Shown here piece by piece: positions 56,421 through 64,000 of a stretch of DNA of 64,000 nucleotides; positions within the stretch are counted from its first letter, which is position 1, and each line of letters opens with the position of its first letter. Under the pieces are notes generated by a model. The model made no database searches. It saw only the letters and a program-made list of their open reading frames with translations, and was not told where the DNA came from. The position numbers and the translations under genes were made by a program. Source of the DNA: Pseudomonas chlororaphis subsp. chlororaphis. Lineage in GTDB: Bacteria; Pseudomonadota; Gammaproteobacteria; Pseudomonadales; Pseudomonadaceae. The stretch lies in assembly GCF_003945765.1 (NCBI RefSeq), contig NZ_CP027712.1:5394001-5458000 (forward strand), in the 5' to 3' direction.

Positions 56421-57151
56421 TCTCTATCAAGAACATCAACAAGTGGTATGGGGACTTCCAGGTGCTGACCGATTGCAGCACCGAGGTCAAGAAAGGCGAA
56501 GTGATCGTGGTGTGCGGACCGTCCGGCTCCGGCAAATCCACCCTGATCAAATGCGTCAACGCCCTCGAGCCGTTCCAGAAAGGTGACATCGTGGTCGACG
56601 GCACCTCCATCGCCGACCCGAAGACCAACCTGCCGAAACTGCGCTCGCGCGTGGGCATGGTGTTCCAGCACTTCGAGCTGTTCCCACACCTGACCATCAC
56701 CGAAAACCTGACCATCGCGCAGATCAAGGTGCTGGGCCGCAGCAAGGAAGAAGCCACCAAGAAAGGCCTGCAGTTGCTGGAGCGCGTCGGCTTGTCCGCC
56801 CACGCCCACAAGCACCCGGGCCAGTTGTCCGGCGGCCAGCAGCAGCGTGTGGCGATCGCCCGCGCGCTGGCGATGGACCCGATCGTCATGCTGTTCGACG
56901 AACCGACTTCCGCGCTCGACCCGGAAATGGTCAACGAAGTGCTGGACGTGATGGTGCAACTGGCTCACGAAGGCATGACCATGATGTGCGTGACCCACGA
57001 AATGGGCTTCGCCCGCAAGGTCGCGGACCGGGTGATCTTCATGGACGCCGGCAAAATCATCGAAGACTGCCCGAAAGAGGAATTCTTCGGCGACATCAAC
57101 GCCCGCTCCGAGCGTGCGCAGCATTTCCTCGAGAAAATCCTGCAGCACTAA
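56417..57151 (+). CDS. aatP: Acidic amino-acid ABC transporter ATPase AatP
   Basis: ATPase of 244 residues: Walker [10 protein letters not shown] near 35-43, Q-loop [10 protein letters not shown], signature [15 protein letters not shown], Walker [13 protein letters not shown] and H-loop in CVTHEMGF. This is the polar amino-acid uptake type. It closes the aatJQMP transporter; a REPIN separates it from aauS. Confidence 0.95.
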   Translation: MISIKNINKWYGDFQVLTDCSTEVKKGEVIVVCGPSGSGKSTLIKCVNALEPFQKGDIVVDGTSIADPKTNLPKLRSRVGMVFQHFELFPHLTITENLTIAQIKVLGRSKEEATKKGLQLLERVGLSAHAHKHPGQLSGGQQQRVAIARALAMDPIVMLFDEPTSALDPEMVNEVLDVMVQLAHEGMTMMCVTHEMGFARKVADRVIFMDAGKIIEDCPKEEFFGDINARSERAQHFLEKILQH

Positions 57152-57158
57152 AGCACAG

Positions 57159-57264
57159 CCTGTAGCCGCTGCCGCAGGCTGCGATCGGCTCCGAAGGAGA
57201 CGTGCTCTTCGGATCCGAAGAAGGTCCTGCGGACCTTATCGCAGCCCACGGCAGCGGCTACAGG
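57159..57264. repeat. REPIN copy C
   Basis: Arms begin CCTGTAGCCGCTGCCGCAGG and end GGCAGCGGCTACAGG, 8 bp after aatP. The middle differs from copies A and B. Lies between the transporter genes and aauS. Confidence 0.88.
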
Positions 57265-57296
57265 AATCGTGCAGTGGTTGACCCAAGGCATCTGTG

Positions 57297-59198
57297 ATGA
57301 AATGCGACCCCACTCTCTATCGCGCCGCGCCGCCATCACTCGCCGTGAAACCCCGTCTGATCCGCCACCTGTTCCTGCCGCCACTGGTCATCGCGCTGAT
57401 GATCGGCCTGGGCTACATCGGCTTCTGGATCAGCGAGCACTACGGCATCCGCAGCCTCAGCGAGAACGGCGAACGCCAGCTGGAACTGCACGCCCACGCG
57501 GTCGAAAGCGAGATCAGCAAATACACCTACCTGCCCAGCCTGCTGGAACTCGAATCCAGTGTGTCGCTGCTGCTCAACGACCCGACGCCGGAGCACCGGC
57601 AGACCGTCAACAATTACCTCGAAGGCCTGAACCGGCGCAGCCGCAGTCGGGCCATTTACGTGATGGACACCACCGGTCGCGTGCTGGCCACCAGCAACTG
57701 GCGCGACGTCGACAGCTACCTGGGTGAAGACCTGTCGTTCCGGGCCTATTTCCAGAATGCCGTGCGCGGCCAGCCCGGGCGCTTCTACGGCATCGGCAGC
57801 ACCAACGGCGAACCCGGCTACTACCTGGCCCACGGCCTGGAAGAACAGGGCAAGATCATCGGCGTGGCGGTGGTCAAGGTACGCCTGGAGGCCCTGGAAG
57901 AACGCTGGCAACGCGCCCGCCTGGAAGGCTTCGTCAGCGACGAGAACGGCATCATCATCCTCTCCAGCGACCCGGCCCGGCGCCTCCGCTCGGTACGCCC
58001 GCTGAGCGACGACACCAAGGAACGCCTGGCGCGCAGCCTGCAATATTACTGGTTCACCCTCAACGAACTGGAGCCGCTGGCCCGCGAACGCCTGGCCGAA
58101 GGCGTGGAGAAGCTGACCTTCCCGGCCAACACCGAGCTGGTGTCCGACGACAAGGAAATCAGCTACCTGTCCCAGACCCGGCCCCTGAGCGATACGCCCT
58201 GGAACTTCACCCTGCTGACCCCGCTCAAGGACCTGCGCCGCGAAGCCATCAACCAGGGCATCCTGGTGGCCGTGGCCTTCGCCCTGGTGGCTTTCCTGCT
58301 GATTGCCTGGAACGAGCGGCGCAAGGTCATCGCCACCCGCCTCGCCGCCCGCGAAGCCCTGCAGGAAGCCAACAACCAGCTGGAACGGCGGATCGCCGAA
58401 CGCACCAGCGACCTGCGCGCCAGCAACGAACGGCTCAAGGGCCAGATCCGCGAACGCCGCCAGGCCGAGGAAACCCTGCGCCGCGCCCAGGACGAACTGG
58501 TCCAGGCCGGCAAGCTCGCCGCCATCGGCCAGATGTCCACCAGCATCGCCCATGAACTGAACCAGCCGCTGGCCGCCCTGCGCACCCTGTCCGGCAACAC
58601 CGTGCGTTTCCTCGAGCGCGGCGCCCTGGATACCGCCAGCACCAACCTCAAGACCATCAACGAACTGATCGACCGCATGGGCCGCATCACCGCCAGCCTG
58701 CGTTCCTTCGCCCGTCGTGGCGAGGACCAGGGCGAAGCCAGCCTCGGCAAGGCCGTGGACGCCGCCCTGCAGCTGCTCAACGCGCGCCTGGAAAACCTGC
58801 CGCTGCAATTGCACCGCGACTTCAGCGAAGTCCAGGTACGGATCGACCAGACCCGACTGGAGCAGATCCTGGTCAACCTGATCGGCAACGCCCTGGACGC
58901 CATGCAGGCCCAGCCGCGACCGGAGCTGTGGCTGGAAGGCGAAAGCGTCGAAGGCAAATACCGCCTGCGGGTGCGCGACAACGGCCATGGCATCGACGCC
59001 GAGGCGCGCAAGCATCTGTTCGAACCCTTCTTCACCACCAAACCCGGCGAGCAGGGCCTGGGCCTCGGCCTGACCCTGTCCGCCAGCCTGGCCGCCGCCA
59101 CGGGTGGCAACCTGGGCGTCGAGCACCCGGCCGACGGCGGTACCGCCTTCGTCCTCAGCCTGCCCCTGGTCAGCCCTACACAAGCCGAGCTGCTATGA
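57297..59198 (+). CDS. aauS: Sensor histidine kinase AauS
   Basis: DctB-like sensor kinase of 633 residues for acidic amino acids. Helix 1 about 25-47, a long periplasmic tandem-PAS (dCACHE) sensor, helix 2 about 318-337, a coiled coil, then phospho-acceptor H419 in SIAHELNQPL and an ATPase domain with DNGHGI and GLGLGLTL. ATG 57297 was chosen; GTG just before it is possible. Stop overlaps aauR. Encoded after the transporter it controls. Confidence 0.93.
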   Translation: MKCDPTLYRAAPPSLAVKPRLIRHLFLPPLVIALMIGLGYIGFWISEHYGIRSLSENGERQLELHAHAVESEISKYTYLPSLLELESSVSLLLNDPTPEHRQTVNNYLEGLNRRSRSRAIYVMDTTGRVLATSNWRDVDSYLGEDLSFRAYFQNAVRGQPGRFYGIGSTNGEPGYYLAHGLEEQGKIIGVAVVKVRLEALEERWQRARLEGFVSDENGIIILSSDPARRLRSVRPLSDDTKERLARSLQYYWFTLNELEPLARERLAEGVEKLTFPANTELVSDDKEISYLSQTRPLSDTPWNFTLLTPLKDLRREAINQGILVAVAFALVAFLLIAWNERRKVIATRLAAREALQEANNQLERRIAERTSDLRASNERLKGQIRERRQAEETLRRAQDELVQAGKLAAIGQMSTSIAHELNQPLAALRTLSGNTVRFLERGALDTASTNLKTINELIDRMGRITASLRSFARRGEDQGEASLGKAVDAALQLLNARLENLPLQLHRDFSEVQVRIDQTRLEQILVNLIGNALDAMQAQPRPELWLEGESVEGKYRLRVRDNGHGIDAEARKHLFEPFFTTKPGEQGLGLGLTLSASLAAATGGNLGVEHPADGGTAFVLSLPLVSPTQAELL

Positions 59199-60520
59199 AC
59201 AACGACCTTACCGTCCTGATCGTCGAAGACGACCCCCATGTCCTGCTCGGCTGCCAGCAGGCCCTGGCCCTGGAAGACATTCCCTGCGTCGGCGTCGGCA
59301 GCGCCGAAGAAGCCCTGGAGCGGGTCGGCGACAACTTCGCCGGGATCGTCATCAGCGATATCCGCCTGCCGGGCATCGACGGCCTGGAGCTGCTGACCCG
59401 CCTCAAGGCCCGTGATCGCAGCCTGCCGGTGGTGCTGATCACCGGCCACGGCGATATCTCCATGGCCGTCGGCGCGATGCAGAAAGGCGCCTATGACTTC
59501 ATGGAAAAGCCCTTCTCCCCCGAGCGCCTGGTGGACGTCGCCCGGCGCGCCCTGGAGCAGCGCGGGCTGGCCCGGGAAGTGTCGTCGCTGCGCCGCCAGC
59601 TGGCCGAGCGCGATTCCCTCGAAGGACGGATCATCGGCCGTTCGCCGGCCATGCAGCACCTGCGGGAGCTGATCGCCAACGTCGCCGACACCTCGGCCAA
59701 CGTGCTGATCGAAGGCGAGACCGGTACCGGCAAGGAACTGGTCGCCCGTTGCCTGCATGATTTCAGCCGCCGGCACACCCACCAGTTCGTCGCCCTCAAC
59801 TGCGGCGGCCTGCCGGAAAACCTGTTCGAAAGCGAGATCTTCGGCCACGAGGCCAACGCCTTCACCGGCGCCGGCAAGCGGCGCATCGGCAAGATCGAGC
59901 ACGCCCACGAAGGCACGCTGTTCCTCGACGAAGTGGAAAGCATGCCGATGAACCTGCAGATCAAACTGCTGCGGGTGTTGCAGGAGCGCACCCTGGAGCG
60001 CCTCGGTTCGAACCAGAGCGTGGCGGTGGATTGCCGGGTGATCGCGGCGACCAAGTCCGACCTCGACGAACTGGGGCGCGCCAACCAGTTCCGCAGCGAC
60101 CTGTATTACCGCCTGAACGTGGTGACCCTGGAGCTGCCACCGTTGCGCGAACGTCGCGAGGACATCCTGCAGCTGTTCGAACACTTCCTGCAGCAATCGT
60201 CCCTGCGCTTCGACCGCGCCGCGCCGGAGCTGGACAACCAGACCCTGTCGAACCTGATGAGCCATGACTGGCCAGGCAACGTGCGCGAGTTGCGCAACGT
60301 CGCCGAACGTTTTGCCCTGGGCCTGCCGGCGTTCAAGAAGTCCAGCGGCAACGCTGCGCAGGGCCTGGGCTTTGCCGAGGCGGTCGAGGCCTTCGAGCGC
60401 AACCTGCTGGGCGACGCCTTGCAACGCAGCGGCGGCAACCTGACCCAGGCCAGCCAGGAACTGGGCATGGCCAAGACCACGCTGTTCGACAAGGTCAAGA
60501 AATACGGCCTGAGCCACTAA
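59195..60520 (+). CDS. aauR: Sigma-54-dependent response regulator AauR
   Basis: NtrC-family activator of 441 residues: receiver domain with D55 (ISDIRLPG), AAA+ domain with Walker A GETGTGKE and Walker B GTLFLDEVES, and a C-terminal Fis-type HTH. The sigma-54 contact loop reads N-A-F-T-G-A in place of the usual GAFTGA. It activates aatJ from the TTCGG-N4-CCGAA sites. The start overlaps the end of aauS. Confidence 0.93.
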   Translation: MNNDLTVLIVEDDPHVLLGCQQALALEDIPCVGVGSAEEALERVGDNFAGIVISDIRLPGIDGLELLTRLKARDRSLPVVLITGHGDISMAVGAMQKGAYDFMEKPFSPERLVDVARRALEQRGLAREVSSLRRQLAERDSLEGRIIGRSPAMQHLRELIANVADTSANVLIEGETGTGKELVARCLHDFSRRHTHQFVALNCGGLPENLFESEIFGHEANAFTGAGKRRIGKIEHAHEGTLFLDEVESMPMNLQIKLLRVLQERTLERLGSNQSVAVDCRVIAATKSDLDELGRANQFRSDLYYRLNVVTLELPPLRERREDILQLFEHFLQQSSLRFDRAAPELDNQTLSNLMSHDWPGNVRELRNVAERFALGLPAFKKSSGNAAQGLGFAEAVEAFERNLLGDALQRSGGNLTQASQELGMAKTTLFDKVKKYGLSH

Positions 60521-60539
60521 CCAGACTGCGAGAAGTACC

Positions 60540-60878
60540 GTGGATTTATTGCTCAAAGCCTGCCTGGGCGCCGCCGTGGTGGTGATCCTCGCCGCCCTGG
60601 CCAAGACCCGGAATTACTACATCGCCGGCCTGGTGCCGCTGTTCCCGACCTTCGCCCTGATCGCCCACTACATCGTCGGCAAGGGCCGCTCCATCGACGA
60701 CCTGAAGACCACAATCCTGTTCGGCATGTGGTCGATCATTCCCTACTTCGTGTACCTGGCGACCCTCTACGTGGTGGTCGACCGCCTGCGCCTGGAAACC
60801 TCCCTGGCAGTGGCCGCGGTGGCCTGGCTGATGGCCGCCACCGTGCTGGTCAGCGTCTGGGTCCGCGTCCACGCCTGA
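60540..60878 (+). CDS. glpM: GlpM-family small membrane protein
   Basis: Integral membrane protein of 112 residues with four helices and family segment LVPLFPTFALIAHYIVG. In PAO1 glpM is next to glpD (PA3584-PA3585); here it is about 7 kb away, beyond aatJQMP-aauSR. GlpM has been linked to alginate production in P. aeruginosa, but its molecular role is unclear. GTG start at 60540, after GAGAAG. It is 19 bp after aauR, so it may be read through from that unit. Confidence 0.87.
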   Translation: MDLLLKACLGAAVVVILAALAKTRNYYIAGLVPLFPTFALIAHYIVGKGRSIDDLKTTILFGMWSIIPYFVYLATLYVVVDRLRLETSLAVAAVAWLMAATVLVSVWVRVHA

Positions 60879-60882
60879 CTCC

Positions 60883-60995
60883 CCTGTAGCCGCTGCCGCG
60901 GGCGGCGATAAGGCCGAAGGTCTTCAGCGATCTCAAGACCTCTGCGGCCCCTGCGGGGGCGATCGCAGCCTCGCGGGCTCGGCAGCGGCTACAGG
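60883..60995. repeat. REPIN copy D (longer right arm)
   Basis: Left arm CCTGTAGCCGCTGCCGCGG-type; right arm carries an inserted CTCGCGGGCTCGG variant of the arm before GCAGCGGCTACAGG. The variant arm is the inverse of the left arm of copy E. Confidence 0.85.
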
Positions 60996-61048
60996 TGCCG
61001 TTCAGCGCCCTGGCCCGTCCCTTGCATTTACCCTGTAAAGCCCGCTCT

Positions 61049-61080
61049 GCCTGCGTCCGCAACCTGTGACGCAGGCTTTT
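61049..61080 (+). terminator. Stem-loop with T-run upstream of the arginase-fold gene
   Basis: GCCTGCGTC (61049-61057) pairs perfectly with GACGCAGGC (61068-61076), then TTTT. It may terminate glpM transcription or act as an attenuator for the next gene, which starts about 32 bp later. Confidence 0.65.
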
Positions 61081-61111
61081 CCGAGGGGCGCTGCCATGGG
61101 TAAATCCTGCT

Positions 61112-62032
61112 TTGAACATTCTCGATCTCGACCACAGCCTGACCGCCCAGGAGCCTGTCCAGCGCCGGCTGCGCAGCGGCCAGGCGCGACGCCTGGACCT
61201 GCTGGACCTGGGCCCGAAACTGCGGCTCTGGTCCACCGAACGCACCTACCGCCACTTCACCGAGCGCCTGCGGCAAAGGCCCGCCCACAGCGGCCCGCAG
61301 CCGGAAATCTTCTTTGTCGGCTCCGGTGACTACCACCACCTGACCCCGGCCTTCCTCGCCGACCTGCAACAGCCGGTCAGCCTGATCCACTTCGACAACC
61401 ACCCCGACTGGGTGCGCTTCGCGCCGCGCCGCCACTGCGGTTCCTGGGTCAACCGGGCGCTGCAGCTGCCGCACATCCAGCGCATCGTCACCCTCGGGCC
61501 GTGCAGCGACGACCTGCACAACCCGCAGCTGCGCGGCGGCAACCTCGGCGCGCTGCGCCACGGCAAGCTGCAGCTGTTTCCCTGGGAGCACGCGCCCTCC
61601 AAGGTCTGGGGCCGGGTCGGCGACGGCGCCGGGCACCAGCAGCAGGAAAACCACCTGCACTGGCGCAACCTGGCCGGGCTCGACTGGCCAGCCTTCCTCG
61701 ACCAGTTGATCGCCAGCCTGCCCACCCAGGCGATCTGGATCACCATCGACAAGGACGTGCTGGCCAGCGCCGACGCCGCGACCAACTGGGACCAGGGCGG
61801 CATGCGCCTGAGCCACCTGCTGCAGGCCCTGCGCAGCCTGGCGGCGGGCAAGCGCATCCTCGGTATCGACATCTGCGGCGAGTTCGCCGCGCCGGCCTTC
61901 AGCAATGCCTTCAAGCGCTGGGAAGCACGCTCCGACCAACCGCCGGCCGAACGCTGGAGCGCGGCCGACCTGCTGCGCAATTCGACCACCAACGAAGCCC
62001 TGATGGCGCTGTTCGAGGAGCTGTTCCCGTGA
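61112..62032 (+). CDS. Arginase-fold (ureohydrolase/UPF0489-like) protein
   Basis: Protein of 306 residues. It has the metal-site pattern of the arginase/agmatinase superfamily: H75-H76 in GSGDYHH, H93-F-D95-N-H97-P-D99 (DxHxD), and D213-K-D215 (DxD). These residues bind two Mn ions in that superfamily; substrates include arginine, agmatine, guanidine and formiminoglutamate. The start is uncertain: TTG 61112 has no good ribosome site, while ATG 61096 with GAGGGG is out of frame by one base. Its stop overlaps the next gene (GTGA), so it is translated with two small EamA/SMR-type membrane proteins. Function not assigned. Confidence 0.75.
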   Translation: MNILDLDHSLTAQEPVQRRLRSGQARRLDLLDLGPKLRLWSTERTYRHFTERLRQRPAHSGPQPEIFFVGSGDYHHLTPAFLADLQQPVSLIHFDNHPDWVRFAPRRHCGSWVNRALQLPHIQRIVTLGPCSDDLHNPQLRGGNLGALRHGKLQLFPWEHAPSKVWGRVGDGAGHQQQENHLHWRNLAGLDWPAFLDQLIASLPTQAIWITIDKDVLASADAATNWDQGGMRLSHLLQALRSLAAGKRILGIDICGEFAAPAFSNAFKRWEARSDQPPAERWSAADLLRNSTTNEALMALFEELFP

Positions 62033-62403
62033 CCCTGACCGTTGTCTTGCTGGTGGCGTTTTCCATTGTCCTGGACGTGATCGGCCAGCTCTGTTTCAAG
62101 CTCGGCCTGGACCGCCTGCCGGAGCTGGAAGGCGGTTTTCGCCTGAATGCCTTCTGGGGCCAGGTGTTCAACGCGCCGCTGCTGTGGTGCGGCATCGGCG
62201 CCTATGTGATCGAGTTTTTCGTCTGGCTCGAAGCCCTGTCCCGCGCGCCGCTGAGCCTGCTGTTTCCGGCGGCGGCCCTGGCCTATTGCGGCGTGGTCCT
62301 GGCCGGCAAGCTGATTCTCGGCGAGCACGTCAGCCGCCGACGCTGGCTGGGCACCCTGGTCATCACCCTCGGCGTGATGCTGGTGTGCGTCGCCAGCACC
62401 TGA
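62029..62403 (+). CDS. Small EamA/SMR-like transporter subunit 1
   Basis: Membrane protein of 124 residues with four helices, similar in size to ArnE and small multidrug-resistance transporters, ending in GEHVSRRRWLGTLVITLGVMLV typical of the EamA half-repeat. GTG start overlaps the previous stop; GAGGAG is 8 bases upstream. A second such gene follows 31 bp later, so the two probably make a heterodimer. Confidence 0.8.
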   Translation: MTLTVVLLVAFSIVLDVIGQLCFKLGLDRLPELEGGFRLNAFWGQVFNAPLLWCGIGAYVIEFFVWLEALSRAPLSLLFPAAALAYCGVVLAGKLILGEHVSRRRWLGTLVITLGVMLVCVAST

Positions 62404-62434
62404 GCCCCCTCAACGCTTCACAAGGAAAGATTTC

Positions 62435-62833
62435 ATGACTGCACAGACTCACGGCTGGCTCCACGGGCGCCTTGGCACCCTGGTGCTCTGGGCCCTGCTG
62501 ATCGGCTTCGAAAGCGCCGGCCAGATCGCCACCAAGGTCGGCGGCGACCAGCTGGGCCAGATGGATTTCAACCTGCAATGGCTGGCCGCGGTGGCGGTCA
62601 ACCCGGGGGTACTGCTAGCGATTGCCTGCTACATCGGCGCGTTCTTCGTGTGGATGCTGATCCTGCGGCGCAGCAGCCTGTCCCTGGCCTTCCCCCTGAG
62701 CTCGCTGGTGTTCGTGGTGGTGTTGCTCGGCTCCTGGCTGGGCCTGGGCGAGCAGATCAGCCTGCTGCACTGGGTCGGCGTGCTGGTGATAGTCAGCGGG
62801 ATCGCCCTGCTGGCCGAGGGCGAAGAAGCCTAG
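62435..62833 (+). CDS. Small EamA/SMR-like transporter subunit 2
   Basis: Membrane protein of 132 residues with four helices, paralogous to the preceding gene and comparable to ArnF. Its last helices read WLGLGEQISLLHWVGVLVIVSG. AAGGAAAG before ATG 62435. Paired SMR/ArnEF proteins move small cationic or lipid-linked substrates; here the coupled arginase-fold gene may hint at a guanidino or amino compound, which is inference. Confidence 0.82.
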   Translation: MTAQTHGWLHGRLGTLVLWALLIGFESAGQIATKVGGDQLGQMDFNLQWLAAVAVNPGVLLAIACYIGAFFVWMLILRRSSLSLAFPLSSLVFVVVLLGSWLGLGEQISLLHWVGVLVIVSGIALLAEGEEA

Positions 62834-62854
62834 GATATGGGGGCGCATAACGCC

Positions 62855-62992
62855 CCTGTAGCCGCTGCCGAGCCCGCGAGGCTGCGATAAGGCCCGCAGG
62901 GCCTTGGTTCCCAATCTCCCGCCGAGCCTTTCGCGGTCTTCTGAACGCCACGACCGTACCGGTCGATCGCAGCCTGCGGCAGCGGCTACAGG
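62855..62992. repeat. REPIN copy E (longer left arm)
   Basis: Left arm CCTGTAGCCGCTGCCGAGCC with the extra CGCGAGGC, right arm of the normal type ending GGCAGCGGCTACAGG. The centre (138 bp in total) is longer and unlike copies A-C. Confidence 0.85.
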
Positions 62993-63002
62993 TGCGCGGG
63001 TG

Positions 63003-63869
63003 TCAGCGCTTGGGGTGTTTCAGCAGAAAGCCCAGGCCATGGGCCAGCGGAATCACCTTCACCCCTGCCGCCCGCTGCTGTTCGCGGATCTCGCGGTGGA
63101 AGGCCTTGACCCGGGTCCAGTGCATCTTCGGCCGGTAGTGGTGTTCGGCGTGGTAGCCGTTGTTCATCCAGATCAGGTTGTAGAGCCAGCTGTAGGAACT
63201 CACGCCCCAGGCGATCGGCAGGTCCGGGTTGCCGCCCAGGTGTTCGTAATAGCCGTTGAGCGAGGACAGCGACTGTCCCAGGTACCAGAACGGCAGCAGC
63301 ACCAGCAGCGCATGCCAGTCGTATAGCGCCAGCGCCACGTAGGCCAATACCGTCACGCCGATTTCCACCTTGACCCAACGTGCGTCCGCCGGGCGCTTGC
63401 GCTGCATTTCCTGGTAGATGGCCTTGGGGTCGTCGCGGAAAAAACTCAGGAAGGTATAGGCCCAGACATTGTCCGGCTGGCCGTTGCGGCCATGCAGGTA
63501 GATCGACAGCGGGTCGATCGTGGTGCTGTCCGGCCCGGGCCGATCCGAGTTGCCACGGTGATGGCGGTTGTGGATATCGCGGTACAGGGTCTGGGAAAAA
63601 CCGATGGTCACCGACAGCAGCAGATCGAATCCGCGGTTCAGCCACGGCAGGCTGAAATAGGCGTTGTGGATCTGGTTGTGGGAAATGCTGTTGATGCTCC
63701 ACGACAGGCTGAGCGCATACAACGACGCCGCCGGCAGGATCACCCACCAGGACAGGCTGTGAAAGGCCAGCACCAGCCACAGGACGAAGGAAAAATGCGC
63801 CAGGGCCATCAGGATCGGGACGATGTCCCACAGCGAATGGGCGAGCAGGCGATAAGCGGGACGAGCCAT
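63003..63869 (-). CDS. Membrane fatty-acid desaturase
   Basis: Integral membrane di-iron desaturase of 288 residues. The three histidine boxes are H64-x3-H68, H100-x2-HH (103-104) and H240-x2-HH (243-244), which bind the iron pair that inserts a double bond with O2. Four or more helices fit the DesA/DesB-type group. ATG 63869 has GGAAG 6 bases before it; the longer start at 63896 has none. Electron donor and fatty-acid position unknown. Flanked by REPINs on both sides. Confidence 0.88.
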   Translation of the reverse strand: MARPAYRLLAHSLWDIVPILMALAHFSFVLWLVLAFHSLSWWVILPAASLYALSLSWSINSISHNQIHNAYFSLPWLNRGFDLLLSVTIGFSQTLYRDIHNRHHRGNSDRPGPDSTTIDPLSIYLHGRNGQPDNVWAYTFLSFFRDDPKAIYQEMQRKRPADARWVKVEIGVTVLAYVALALYDWHALLVLLPFWYLGQSLSSLNGYYEHLGGNPDLPIAWGVSSYSWLYNLIWMNNGYHAEHHYRPKMHWTRVKAFHREIREQQRAAGVKVIPLAHGLGFLLKHPKR

Positions 63870-63932
63870 GAAGAACTTCCTGAAAAGTGGGTTCATGGCG
63901 GTGATTGCAAAGGCCGGACCAGCCTTGCTTTG

Positions 63933-64000
63933 TGTAGCCGCTGCCGCAGGCTGCGATAAGGCCCGAAGGGCCTTCGGAGGCCCTCAAGAGCACCCCCTGC
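63933..64000. repeat. REPIN copy F (cut by the window end)
   Basis: Left arm TGTAGCCGCTGCCGCAGGCT followed by the usual GGCCCGAAGGGCC centre; the right arm is outside the window. Confidence 0.85.

Noticed and set aside
58163..60604. 813-codon open frame opposite aauS/aauR
   Set aside because: Overlaps two well-supported genes with all catalytic motifs; no protein-family features.
60996..61111. Guanidine riboswitch before the arginase-fold gene
   Set aside because: No paired ACGR-loop hairpins or other known guanidine aptamer features; only a plain terminator-like hairpin.

Overview
The window is chromosomal DNA from a fluorescent-group Pseudomonas (P. protegens / P. chlororaphis / P. fluorescens type). 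Reasons: uniformly high GC, gene order that follows P. aeruginosa PAO1 in blocks (argP-ACT-lysE-sodB-bifA-icmP-mexVW-inaA-colSR-groESL-fxsA; metG-rnf-nth-PA3496; argG-motY-pyrC-rnt-prx-bfd-bfr-grxD; argF; glpFKRD), and Pseudomonas-type REP/REPIN repeats between genes. No rRNA, tRNA, CRISPR array, prophage or transposase gene is visible. Most of the window is core genome. The accessory signals are intergenic repeats, one orphan regulator in AT-rich DNA, and the cassette at the right end.

Layout. 1-2739: a truncated epimerase, then argP, an ACT-domain protein and a LysE-family exporter. 2756-3022: a 267-bp non-coding element with 26-bp perfect terminal inverted repeats and two internal hairpins. 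3180-11576: sodB, the c-di-GMP phosphodiesterase bifA, then an iron-linked lipoprotein cluster (two imelysins, a di-haem protein and a DUF1513 protein) with a Fur box upstream. 11713-15901: the MexV/MexW-like RND pump. 15961-20695: inaA, a methyltransferase, colS/colR and a PAP2 phosphatase, with ColR-box matches before the methyltransferase and the phosphatase. 20848-28696: groEL/groES, fxsA, a HugZ-like protein, an SDR, apbC and metG. 28829-33748: an Rnf/Rsx operon (A, B, D, G, E) without rnfC, in which RnfB carries a long helical tail, then nth and a 59-residue protein. 33939-34565: the orphan LuxR-type response regulator. 34916-41398: argG, motY, pyrC, rnt, peroxiredoxin, bfd, bfr and grxD. 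41495-47969: a molybdopterin oxidoreductase, a small unknown protein, argF, an ABC ATPase, a PhzF-like protein and ybaK.

48344-60878: the glycerol regulon glpF-glpK-glpR-glpD, followed by the acidic amino-acid transporter aatJQMP with its two-component system aauSR. Upstream of aatJ lie an exact AauR palindrome, a near-copy 31 bp away and a sigma-54 promoter. glpM lies beyond this transporter block. 61112-63869: an arginase-fold protein, two small EamA/SMR-like membrane proteins and, on the opposite strand, a fatty-acid desaturase, all among dense REPINs. This right-hand cassette and the RnfC-less Rnf operon are the parts least explained by known biology.

Themes that link the genes are iron handling (icmP cluster, bfd/bfr, hugZ-like, sodB, grxD), envelope homeostasis (colRS, inaA, PAP2, desaturase), arginine metabolism (argP/exporter, argG, argF) and carbon uptake (glp, aat). 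Starts were chosen by Shine-Dalgarno spacing and family N-termini. Functions rest on recognised motifs, not on database searches.
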